Notes: generated from the letters alone by a model not told the origin. DNA of 6,288 bases from Pseudomonadota bacterium (GCA_023452965.1 JAEXUU010000847.1:1-6288), one strand, 5' to 3'; counted from the stretch's first letter, positions 1-5,393 are shown. Numbers and translations: made by a program.

Positions 1-575
1 AGCAGATGGACGTGCGGATTGTCGGTGTTCCAATGATCGACCGCGACCCAATCGAGCCGCGTGCCCAGGTCCGTCTCCATTTGGCGCATGAGGTCGCGCG
101 TGTATTCGCGCAGGTCCGTCAGCTCGGCCGCATCCTCTGGCGATACAATGATGCGGAAGTGATGACGATCGTCCTTGCAACGGTCAGTGAAGGCGCGATC
201 GTCTGCGTTGTCGCCGGCCGCGTCGAACATCCGGGTCGGCGAGCCATCGCGGGTCACGCCCTCGCGCTTTAGATAGGCGACGTGCGCGGACAGCGGCGCC
301 ATGCGCCGCCCGCCTCGACTGCGCGTGGTGACGGGCAGCATCTTGACCATCACTCGCCGGCCCGAGCCGAACAGGCGACTGCGCGCGAACGCCGTGCGGC
401 CCCGGCCGAAACTCGACTGGCCGCCACGGCGCGGCCCGCCCCCGGTGCGCCTGCCGCTGCTGTGGATCGCCGCGACGCGCAGCACCTCAGCCACCAGACC
501 GCGCGCATTGCGCCCCTGCGCCTTGCTACGCTTGGCCTTGCCCGGCCGGACGCAGAACTCGCTGTCCTCGCTCAC
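1..575 (-). CDS. rlxS: Relaxase/mobilization nuclease with DUF3363 (RlxS type), N-terminal 191 residues, runs off the window
   Basis: This is the N-terminal part of the conjugative relaxase that nicks oriT and pilots the transferred strand. The GTG start at 575 begins MSEDSEFCVRPGKAKRSKAQ, and no other start codon lies upstream in this frame. A basic Arg/Gly-rich region (about residues 10-90) is followed by SAHVAYLKREGV (about 97-108), whose Tyr100 is a possible nicking tyrosine. DRHHFRIIVSPEDA (about 136-149) comes next, then HWNTDNPHVH (181-190). The His cluster H181, H188 and H190 fits the metal-binding histidine triad of MOBP-type relaxases. The C-terminal DUF3363 part lies outside the window, so the family name rests on the N-terminus and the neighbours. 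The GTG overlaps the TGA of the short frame at 572-817 (GTGA). The gene is last in the visible minus-strand transfer operon. No strong Shine-Dalgarno is visible. Confidence 0.9.
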   Translation of the reverse strand, partial: MSEDSEFCVRPGKAKRSKAQGRNARGLVAEVLRVAAIHSSGRRTGGGPRRGGQSSFGRGRTAFARSRLFGSGRRVMVKMLPVTTRSRGGRRMAPLSAHVAYLKREGVTRDGSPTRMFDAAGDNADDRAFTDRCKDDRHHFRIIVSPEDAAELTDLREYTRDLMRQMETDLGTRLDWVAVDHWNTDNPHVHL

Positions 576-817
576 GGCCGGGGCGCTTTCCGCCGAAAAC
601 GGCCCTTGGTGCCGTTCGGCGCATTGATATTGCTGCCTTTTTCCTTCCGCGCGGCACGCGTGCCGACCGACGCCCCCGCGTGAAGCCACGGAAAAGCCTT
701 GGCTTTTCGACGACACGGGGTGCGGCTTATATCTTGCCCTCGTCTGTCCCTGCCGTTTTCCTCCTCCCCAGCCCCCTTACTGCTTCGGACGGATGAGGGG
801 GGCGACAGGCCGATCAT
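572..817 (-). CDS. Possible small basic protein between lytic transglycosylase and rlxS (81 aa, uncertain)
   Basis: This is an open frame of 81 codons that I do not recognise. Its ATG overlaps the transglycosylase stop (ATGA, 817-814), and its TGA overlaps the rlxS GTG start (GTGA, 575-572). Such double 4-nt coupling is typical of real operon genes. Against it, the product is low-complexity and highly basic (RRKAKAFPWLHAG, then GTKGRFRRKAPRP), with no domain I can name. It also runs straight across a perfect palindrome and a perfect hairpin that look like non-coding or oriT structure. It could be a small DNA-binding accessory protein, or a chance frame in GC-rich sequence. Confidence 0.25.
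   Translation of the reverse strand: MIGLSPPSSVRSSKGAGEEENGRDRRGQDISRTPCRRKAKAFPWLHAGASVGTRAARKEKGSNINAPNGTKGRFRRKAPRP
652..665. repeat. Perfect 14-bp palindrome in the transglycosylase-rlxS interval
   Basis: CGGCACGCGTGCCG is its own reverse complement. It lies 77 nt upstream of the rlxS start and 25 nt from the hairpin at 691-708. A dyad of this kind could bind a dimeric regulator or an oriT accessory protein. Confidence 0.6.
691..708. repeat. Perfect 8-bp inverted repeat with 2-nt spacer, candidate oriT hairpin
   Basis: GAAAAGCC and GGCTTTTC are exact reverse complements separated by TT. The hairpin lies about 115 nt upstream of the relaxase start, where MOBP-type elements often carry oriT, and relaxases commonly recognise an inverted repeat beside nic. 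I cannot place a nic site. A weak transcription terminator is an alternative, but the usual U-tract after the stem is missing on either strand. Confidence 0.4.
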
Positions 818-1554
818 TGCGGTCGGCCCGCGCGGGCGCGGGACACGAACAGCGTTTCGCGCGGCTCATTGGCGGACGGATCGGCAGCGCGAACGCCGCC
901 AGATGTCGGCCGGTCGGTTGGCAGCTCGGACGCGGCTTCTTCTCCGTCCGACTGCCCGACGACAGCTTCCGAAGCGGCTCTAGCGGTGCGGACGAACAGC
1001 GCTGCACGACGCCATGCGAACGGATCAGGCGTAGCAGTGGTCGCCGCCTCCACCGCGCTCGATGCGCCCGTGATCGGCGCGAGCTGGGCCAGATAGCCGA
1101 CCGTCTCGGGCGGCAGCGGACGGCCGCGCGACACGAAGTCGTCGTAGCGGCCCGGTCCCGCATTATAGGCCGCCAGCATAGCGCTGGCGTTGCCGTAGCG
1201 GTCGTGCATCTCGCGCAGATAGGCCGCGCCCGCCATGATGTTATCGCGCACGTCGAACGGATCGGAGCCGAGGCCGTAGCGGGTGCGAAGCCCCGCCCAG
1301 GTCGCGGGCATGATCTGCATCAAGCCCATCGCCCCGGCGCGCGATACGGCGCGGGCATTGCCGCCGCTCTCGACGCGCATCACCGCCCATATCCACGCTT
1401 CCGGGATGCCGAACCGCCGCGCGGCCCCGGCGACATGACCGGCATAGGGATGGACGGCCGCCGATCGCGCCGCCGGCACTTCCTGCGCCACCGCCGGGAC
1501 AGACGCGACGCCGCCGGACAGCAGCATGACGGCAGGCGCCACTGCCGATCCCAC
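814..1554 (-). CDS. Lytic transglycosylase, VirB1/Slt-like (GH23), exported
   Basis: This enzyme cleaves peptidoglycan between MurNAc and GlcNAc in the periplasm, opening a path for the type IV secretion channel. From the GTG at 1554 it has 246 residues. A hydrophobic segment with a probable signal-peptidase site at PAVA-Q (about residues 20-24) comes first. The SLT domain holds VMRVESGGN with catalytic Glu at about residue 62, then GAMGLMQIMPATW and AAYNAGPGRYDDF. The tail, rich in Ala, Pro and acidic residues, looks unstructured. The open frame runs back to 1923, but that part is antiphase to DUF736 and is not real. GTG at 1554 has GGCGGAG just upstream. TTG at 1596 is the rival; it would add 14 residues and supply the arginines (GWRRSG) expected at a signal-peptide N-end, but it has no visible ribosome site. 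The gene lies in the transfer operon upstream of rlxS. Confidence 0.9.
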   Translation of the reverse strand: MGSAVAPAVMLLSGGVASVPAVAQEVPAARSAAVHPYAGHVAGAARRFGIPEAWIWAVMRVESGGNARAVSRAGAMGLMQIMPATWAGLRTRYGLGSDPFDVRDNIMAGAAYLREMHDRYGNASAMLAAYNAGPGRYDDFVSRGRPLPPETVGYLAQLAPITGASSAVEAATTATPDPFAWRRAALFVRTARAASEAVVGQSDGEEAASELPTDRPTSGGVRAADPSANEPRETLFVSRARAGRPQ

Positions 1555-1592
1555 TCCACTCCGCCGCCAGCCTGCCAGCGTGCTCGCTACGC

Positions 1593-1633
1593 TCAAGGGT
1601 GCGCGCGGAGCGCCGGCCTTTGGCCGCCCTTGA
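1593..1633. repeat. Nested inverted repeats between DUF736 and the transglycosylase gene
   Basis: An outer pair, TCAAGGG (1593-1599) and CCCTTGA (1627-1633), encloses an inner hairpin, CGGCC-TTT-GGCCG (1614-1626). Both are exact. They fall in the 175-nt interval upstream of the transglycosylase GTG. The structure could be a partial terminator, an mRNA processing site or a protein-binding dyad. If the TTG at 1596 were the start codon, the outer arm would overlap it. Confidence 0.45.
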
Positions 1634-1729
1634 CCTTCGCTGCGCGCGCCGGCCGGCCTGCGACCGAGCGGGACGGAGGGATGAGACGGTTTTCCCGCGA
1701 ACAAAGGGATTATGGGGAAGCGCACCGGA

Positions 1730-2065
1730 TCAATCCTGCTCGCGCGACTTCGGCTGACGGTTCCAGCGCAGCGACCAAGCCGACTTGTCGGCGGTGCTCT
1801 GGAACAGCGCGGCGCGAAGCGGCTGCGCGAAGGCGGGGTCGTCGATGCGCAGCGAGACGTAATCCCCGGCGCGTTCGCCGGTCTCATTCCAGCCGGCGCC
1901 GATCTCCGGGCCTTCGCCGTCATCGCCGCGATGGACGCGCCAGTCCGGCGCCTTGTCGGCGTCGCTCTGCTCGGCCGGAACGATCGAGATACGGATGTCG
2001 AGCGTCGCCGTCTCGATGATGCCTTCGTAGCCTTTGGCGGTGCGGAAGAAGCTGCCGATCTGCAT
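1730..2065 (-). CDS. DUF736 domain protein of the ICE transfer operon
   Basis: A 111-residue protein of the DUF736 family, which occurs almost only in conjugative plasmids and ICEs of proteobacteria and has no proven biochemical role that I know of. It shows the usual opening MQIGSFFRTAKGYEGIIETA, then the ISIVPAE strand and the end region LRAALFQSTADKSAWSLRWN. There is no signal peptide or membrane segment, so it is probably cytoplasmic. The ATG is preceded by AAAGGAG with a 6-nt gap (2072-2078), which fixes the start. It follows traF after 36 nt in the same orientation and so belongs to the transfer operon. Confidence 0.9.
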   Translation of the reverse strand: MQIGSFFRTAKGYEGIIETATLDIRISIVPAEQSDADKAPDWRVHRGDDGEGPEIGAGWNETGERAGDYVSLRIDDPAFAQPLRAALFQSTADKSAWSLRWNRQPKSREQD

Positions 2066-2071
2066 GGGAAT

Positions 2072-2078
2072 CTCCTTT
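2072..2078 (-). promoter_or_regulatory. Strong ribosome-binding site of DUF736
   Basis: AAAGGAG on the minus strand lies 6 nt before the ATG at 2065. It is one of the clearest Shine-Dalgarno sequences in the window and confirms that start. Confidence 0.8.
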
Positions 2079-2101
2079 GGGTTGGCGGGCGGGAAAGCGG
2101 G

Positions 2102-2647
2102 TCAGCGCCAGGTGAGCGGCGCGTCGGGCGTGTTGCGGGTGAGGATCGGCGTGGCGCGGCCGAGCACCGTCGAGGCCGGCAGCGGCCCGAAATAGCGGCC
2201 GTCCATGCTGTCGGCGTGGTCGGGGTTGAGCATCAGCAGCTCACCGGCGCGCAGCGTGCGGCAGCCTTGCCAGACCGGCAGCGTGCGGCCCCGGCCGTCA
2301 CGCTGCTGGGCGACGACGACGGGCCGCCCATCGACGCTTACCACCGCGTCGATGCGGCACACGATCTGTCCCGGCCGCGCCGCGACATGCTTCAACAGCG
2401 GCACACGCTCGCCGAGATAGCCGCGCTCCGCCAGCCATCGCGCCAGCGCTGGTGGCGGCTTCACGGCGACCAATGCACCGTGCGGCGGATCGGGCAGCGG
2501 CTCGATCCGGTATAGTCCGATCGGCGCGCTGGCGCTGGCGTTCCAGACGACGCGCGGGAACGGGTCGAACACCGCCACGGCGAGGAACGACGCGGCGAAC
2601 AGCGACGCGGCGGATGCTGTCGCAATGGCCCATCCACGGCGCGTCAT
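2102..2647 (-). CDS. traF: S26 family signal peptidase, TraF type (conjugal transfer)
   Basis: A 181-residue membrane-anchored serine peptidase. In the RP4 family TraF matures, and cyclises, the conjugative pilin. One N-terminal membrane segment (about residues 6-27) is followed by NASASAPIGLYRI. The Ser before the A-P-I-G-L-Y stretch (about S40) matches the TraF nucleophile motif, S-x-P-x-G-x-Y. The general-base Lys is K86 in VPLLKHVAARPGQIVC. Further S26 features are the LMLNPDHADSMDGRYFG segment (about 137-153), which carries the late conserved Asp-Ser-Asp-Gly-like region, and the closing TPILTR. The ATG overlaps the DUF2840 stop (ATGA, 2647-2644), so translation is probably coupled. The length is normal for the family. 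Confidence 0.92.
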   Translation of the reverse strand: MTRRGWAIATASAASLFAASFLAVAVFDPFPRVVWNASASAPIGLYRIEPLPDPPHGALVAVKPPPALARWLAERGYLGERVPLLKHVAARPGQIVCRIDAVVSVDGRPVVVAQQRDGRGRTLPVWQGCRTLRAGELLMLNPDHADSMDGRYFGPLPASTVLGRATPILTRNTPDAPLTWR

Positions 2648-3150
2648 CCTTCGATCTCCCGGCGCTTAAGCCAGGCGCGATGACGCTCAATCGTGTAGGG
2701 GCGCGGCTGCTGTCCGGCCGCGATCCGGTTGGCGACATGCCGCCAGTGATCGGGCGCGGCGTCGCATGGATCGACGCCGGCCGCCTCGGTAGCGTCGATC
2801 GCGGCGAGCACTTGGCTGACCTTGGGCCAGCCTTCGATCTTGAGCAGGATGTCGCCGCCCGGCCGCACGAACGGGAGCGTCGTGAACGGCTCGTTCGCGC
2901 CGACCGCGCGCACGATGTCAATGCGCGAGCTGACCGTGCCGTAGTCGTTCGCCGCCCATCGGACGAACGCGAAGATCGCGCCGGGACGGAACTGGACGAT
3001 GCGGCGGCGGCGATCAACGATTTCGTCCACCGCGACGCGGCCGAACCTGATCCAGTGCTCGATCCGCTTCTCGATCCAGGTCAGTTCAACGCGGGTCATG
3101 CCGTCATCGGACGGCTGGCGGTGGCGCATGGGCGACGGTGGGACGGTCAT
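2644..3150 (-). CDS. DUF2840 domain protein
   Basis: A 168-residue protein of the DUF2840 family, regularly found next to traF in ICEs of this type; its function is not known to me. Recognisable blocks are TRVELTWIEKRIEHWIRFGR (about 19-38), IFAFVRWAANDYGTVSSRID (about 59-78) and FVRPGGDILLKIEGWPKV (about 93-110). APDHWRHVANRI and RHRAWLKRREIEG close the protein. ATG at 3150 is chosen because GGAG lies 6 nt upstream and because it overlaps the stop of the HTH gene (ATGA). Met18 is an internal alternative nearer the conserved domain. No export signal is visible. Confidence 0.9.
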   Translation of the reverse strand: MTVPPSPMRHRQPSDDGMTRVELTWIEKRIEHWIRFGRVAVDEIVDRRRRIVQFRPGAIFAFVRWAANDYGTVSSRIDIVRAVGANEPFTTLPFVRPGGDILLKIEGWPKVSQVLAAIDATEAAGVDPCDAAPDHWRHVANRIAAGQQPRPYTIERHRAWLKRREIEG

Positions 3151-3413
3151 CGCCGGCTCCGAGCGATGGCCGAATCCGCACGCGGCATGAGGTCGTCCTG
3201 CCCCGGATCGGAGGTCGAGTGCTTGATGCCGATGTCGGCCCAGGCGCGCAGGTCATCGACCGAATAGACCACCCGCCCGCCGATCCGGCGGTAGGCAGGG
3301 CCGGTCCCGAAATAGCGGTGCTTTTCGAGGGTCCGGCCGGAGAGGCCGAGAAACCGCGCGGCTTCCGGCGTGCGCAGGAAGCGGGGCGGCAGATTGGGAG
3401 GCGTATCGGACAA
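3147..3413 (-). CDS. Excisionase-like winged-HTH protein (AlpA/HTH_17 type), candidate RdfS-like recombination directionality factor
   Basis: An 88-residue DNA-binding protein that heads the transfer operon. From TTG at 3413 it starts MSDTPPNLPPRFLRTPEAAR. The helix-turn-helix is RTPEAARFLGLSGRTLEKHR, followed by the wing (GPAYRRIGGRVVYSVDDLRAWAD), the standard order for AlpA/excisionase small proteins. TTG is preferred because AGGAG stands exactly 7 nt upstream. The frame stays open upstream to an ATG at 3512, but that adds a Pro/Ala-rich stretch with no ribosome site. In M. loti ICEMlSymR7A the RDF gene rdfS codes for a small protein of this kind and is the target of FseA. An FseA-like gene is present here beyond the cassette, so an RDF role is reasonable but unproven. 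A simple transcription regulator is the alternative. Confidence 0.85.
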   Translation of the reverse strand: MSDTPPNLPPRFLRTPEAARFLGLSGRTLEKHRYFGTGPAYRRIGGRVVYSVDDLRAWADIGIKHSTSDPGQDDLMPRADSAIARSRR

Positions 3414-3420
3414 GTGACTG

Positions 3421-3445
3421 CTCCTGCGGGCGGTGGCGGCAGGAG
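3421..3445 (-). promoter_or_regulatory. Inverted repeat covering the ribosome-binding site of the HTH gene
   Basis: CTCCTGC (3421-3427) and GCAGGAG (3439-3445) are exact 7-bp complements with an 11-nt loop. In the minus-strand mRNA, the arm GCAGGAG contains the AGGAG Shine-Dalgarno of the TTG start, so the hairpin would hide it. This suggests translational control, or at least low basal translation. A protein operator is the alternative reading. Confidence 0.45.
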
Positions 3446-3628
3446 GCGTAATTGTCAGAACTGAGGCGGCCGGGTGGGGTATGAAGATGTGCGGCTGCAC
3501 GGACGCGACCACCCCGCGAGGGCGATCGGCCTCAGCCGGAAGCGGAATGAACTATGTCTTCCTTGCGTCCCAGCCGCTATATGCAATCACAGGTTTACTG
3601 GCTTATCCAGAATCACTTGGGGGCAGAG
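3446..3628. other. Divergent intergenic region between the HTH gene and the TIR gene
   Basis: This region separates the leftward transfer operon from the rightward defence cassette, so promoters for both are expected here. I find no convincing -35/-10 pair on either strand. Composition changes from backbone-like GC-rich sequence (to about 3545) to lower-GC sequence, so the left edge of the insertion probably lies near 3540-3560. Short frames across it look random. An upstream in-frame ATG of the TIR frame at 3554 was not chosen. Confidence 0.5.
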
Positions 3629-4000
3629 ATGGCTGACAAGAAAGTGGTGTTCATCGCGTTCGCAATCGAAGACGAACGCCAGCGGGATTTCTTGAAGGGG
3701 CAGTCGCTTCATCCCCGCGCTCCGTATGAGTTCATCGACATGTCGGTGAAGCAGGCTTACGACAATGATTGGAAGACGAAGGTGCGCACTCGCATCCGTC
3801 GTTCAGACGGTGTGATCGTCCTCGTAAGCAAAAACTCGCTGACTTCGAGCGGCCAAAAATGGGAGATTCAGTGCGCTCAGGAAGAGGGTAAGCCTATTCG
3901 AGGCATCTACGCCTACTCCAATGACCGGACCAGTCTGGCGGGCGTGACCACGTACGTCTGGAGCGACACGAATATCAGCGGCTTCATCGACTCGCTTTGA
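3629..4000 (+). CDS. TIR-like domain protein (ThsB-type), sensor/signal enzyme of a TIR-caspase defence cassette
   Basis: A 123-residue single-domain TIR-like protein. The first strand and loop are KKVVFIAFAIEDERQRDF (about 4-21). EFIDMSVKQAYDNDWKTKVR (34-53) is the next strand and helix. RRSDGVIVLVSKNSLTSSG (57-75) is the strand typical of TIR-like and DUF1863 proteins, and it is followed at once by QKWEIQCAQEEGKPIRG. Glu79 in KWEI is the likely NADase glutamate. In Thoeris systems such proteins sense phage and make an ADP-ribose-derived signal from NAD+. ATG at 3629 is chosen because GGGGG lies 5 nt upstream and the first strand begins just after it; ATG at 3554 would add 25 residues. The caspase gene starts 12 nt after its stop, which indicates one operon. 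There is no membrane segment. Confidence 0.85.
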   Translation: MADKKVVFIAFAIEDERQRDFLKGQSLHPRAPYEFIDMSVKQAYDNDWKTKVRTRIRRSDGVIVLVSKNSLTSSGQKWEIQCAQEEGKPIRGIYAYSNDRTSLAGVTTYVWSDTNISGFIDSL

Positions 4001-4012
4001 TGAGGTGCATTT

Positions 4013-4939
4013 GTGCGTAAGGCTCTCATTGTCGGTATCGACCACTACGACCACATTGGCGGCCTGAGTGGTTGCGTAAATGACGCTCACTCGGTGAAAA
4101 GCGTGCTCGAACGGCATGCCGACGGCACTGTCAATTTCGCCACGCCGATGTTGCTGACTGGAACCAGCGCGACGGATCGAGTCGAAAAGGGGCGGCTCAA
4201 GGACGCGGTTAGAGAACTATTTGCTGACGATTCGGAAATCGCGCTCTTCTATTTTGCCGGTCATGGCTACATTGAAGATACTGGCGGTTTTCTGTGTGGC
4301 ACGGAATGCAAGTCTGGCGACGATGGTCTCTCGCTCTCCGAGTTGATGACTCTCGCAGGGAAGTCTCCCGCAAAGAACAAGATCGTCATTCTCGATAGTT
4401 GCCACAGTGGCGTTGCAGGCACGCGGCCGGAGCAGATGATTGCCGAAGTGAAGGAAGGCATGACCATTCTGACGGCTTCAACCGCAGAGCAATATGCGAT
4501 GGAAGTTCCCGGAGGTGGGGCCGGTGTCTTCACGAGCCTATTCGTCGATGCACTCGGCGGTGCGGCTGCAAATCTACTTGGCGACGTAACGCCCGGCAGC
4601 GTCTATGCGCATATCGATCAATCTCTTGGCCCTTGGGCACAACGCCCTATGTTCAAGACCAATGTGAAGACCTTCGTGTCATTGCGTAAGGCTGCAGCAC
4701 CGATCCCGCTTGCGGATTTGCAAGTGCTGGCGACATATTTCCCCCGCCCGGACTATGATTTTCCCCTAGATCCCAGCTACGAGCCGGAACGCACGGAGGA
4801 ACAGAAGGCTGACCCAAATCTACCGCCACCAGACCCCCAAAAGAACGCGGTCTTTGCGGTGTTACAGCGCTATGTGAAGGTAAATTTGGTTCGTCCGGTC
4901 GGGGAAGCCCACATGTGGCACGCAGCGATGAACAGCTAG
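4013..4939 (+). CDS. Caspase-like protease (C14/metacaspase fold), effector of the TIR-caspase cassette; C-terminus cut by an amber codon
   Basis: A 308-residue caspase-family cysteine protease. The p20-like domain opens [20 protein letters not shown]. Its catalytic dyad is His84 (LFYFAGHGY) and Cys130 ([10 protein letters not shown]), each in the standard context. [12 protein letters not shown] (about 150-161) and [11 protein letters not shown] (about 170-180) follow the fold. A Pro-rich linker (about 240-280) leads to a C-terminal segment, [20 protein letters not shown], that resembles a small winged helix. GTG at 4013 has GAGG 7 nt upstream and lies 12 nt after the TIR stop. TAG at 4937-4939 interrupts MNS, and the same frame then stays open for 20 protein-like codons to TAA at 5000-5002, 3 nt before the next gene. 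The protein as encoded probably lacks its natural end. In the known type IV Thoeris system the caspase is activated by the TIR product and degrades cell proteins. Activity of this shortened form is uncertain. Confidence 0.88.
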   Translation: MRKALIVGIDHYDHIGGLSGCVNDAHSVKSVLERHADGTVNFATPMLLTGTSATDRVEKGRLKDAVRELFADDSEIALFYFAGHGYIEDTGGFLCGTECKSGDDGLSLSELMTLAGKSPAKNKIVILDSCHSGVAGTRPEQMIAEVKEGMTILTASTAEQYAMEVPGGGAGVFTSLFVDALGGAAANLLGDVTPGSVYAHIDQSLGPWAQRPMFKTNVKTFVSLRKAAAPIPLADLQVLATYFPRPDYDFPLDPSYEPERTEEQKADPNLPPPDPQKNAVFAVLQRYVKVNLVRPVGEAHMWHAAMNS

Positions 4940-5002
4940 TCCTGCGAGTTGACGGTTCTCGGACAGCATTATCGGCAGCTTGTCGCTGACGGGCTCATCT
5001 AA
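4940..5002 (+). pseudogene. Detached last 20 codons of the caspase gene after the in-frame TAG
   Basis: Reading on in the caspase frame past TAG gives SCELTVLGQHYRQLVADGLI and then TAA. The LTVLGQHYRQL-ADGLI pattern looks like the last helix and strand of a winged-helix domain, continuing HMWHAAMNS before the stop. One base change (for example AAG to TAG) would explain it. The gap to the next gene becomes 3 nt if the frame is restored, which fits an intact operon in the ancestor. Confidence 0.6.
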
Positions 5003-5005
5003 CCG

Positions 5006-5287
5006 ATGGGCGATCCGATCGACGTCGATGCCGTCTTGTACGGTCTCATGGACGAACTGGCTGCGATCGAGCATGAGCGCTGGTCACATTGGCAGCGATA
5101 CATGCATTCAAAGGGCGTCAGGCAAGCAGACGGCTCGCTCGTCTTGCCTGCCGAACTGGTGGAACGATGGGATCGGCAAGCGGCGACGGACTACCATGAT
5201 CTCAGCGCCAAAGAGAAGCAAAGCGACCGCGATCAAGTTAGTCGCTACCTGCCCCTAATAGCCACCGCTCTCAATGCTCGTTCTTGA
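5006..5287 (+). CDS. Small RyR-domain-like protein, third gene of the defence cassette
   Basis: A 93-residue protein. It carries EHERWSHWQRYMHSKG (about 22-37), then GSLVLPAELVERWDRQ and YHDLSAKEKQSDRDQVSRYL (about 63-82). The order His-x-x-Trp, a helix, then Tyr-x-x-Leu-x-x-x-Glu-Lys-x-x-Asp-Arg is that of the RyR (ryanodine-receptor repeat) domain, which in prokaryotes occurs as small stand-alone proteins in conflict-type loci. Its ligand and role here are unknown; a nucleotide-signal sensor or system regulator is one guess. ATG at 5006 is 3 nt after the ancestral caspase stop. No good Shine-Dalgarno is visible, so translation may depend on coupling, which the amber codon 67 nt upstream could weaken. 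Confidence 0.7.
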   Translation: MGDPIDVDAVLYGLMDELAAIEHERWSHWQRYMHSKGVRQADGSLVLPAELVERWDRQAATDYHDLSAKEKQSDRDQVSRYLPLIATALNARS

Positions 5288-5340
5288 TGTTAGGTCGTTA
5301 CTTTGCTGCCGCAACGCCGCCGCGCCGGAAACTGCGCGAC

Positions 5341-5370
5341 CTTATATTGCGTGAAAGTCCTATAATCCAA
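5341..5370 (-). promoter_or_regulatory. Weak candidate promoter facing the old transfer-operon direction
   Basis: On the minus strand, TTGGAT (5370-5365) and TATAAG (5346-5341) are separated by 18 nt, an acceptable sigma-70 arrangement. It would transcribe leftward, now into the antisense of the cassette. Without the cassette it would point at the HTH gene. The rest of 5288-5393 holds no gene that I can see and no clear terminator. Confidence 0.2.
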
Positions 5371-5393
5371 TTTCGAGGGGCCGTTTAGGACGA

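Noticed and set aside
1730..1923. N-terminal extension of the transglycosylase frame back to an ATG at 1923
   Set aside because: It overlaps the whole 3' half of the well-supported DUF736 gene in another frame and encodes low-complexity Ser/Arg/Pro sequence.
793..3267. Long open frames on the plus strand across 793-2019, 1712-2515 and 2452-3267
   Set aside because: They are antisense to the transglycosylase, DUF736, traF and DUF2840 genes, are Arg/Ala/Pro-rich with no domain, and arise from GC-rich codon use on the other strand.
3461..3535. CTGAGGC (3461-3467) and GCCTCAG (3529-3535) inverted repeat upstream of the TIR gene
   Set aside because: Only 7 bp with a 61-nt gap in GC-rich sequence; not above what chance would give.
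3554..3628. Longer TIR protein starting at the ATG at 3554
   Set aside because: The extra 25 residues precede the first strand of the TIR fold and resemble no part of it, and ATG 3629 has a better spaced G-rich ribosome site.
5361..5366. Exact TATAAT on the plus strand
   Set aside because: No -35-like hexamer lies 16-18 nt upstream, and transcription would run antisense into the DUF2285 frame, so it is not called a promoter.
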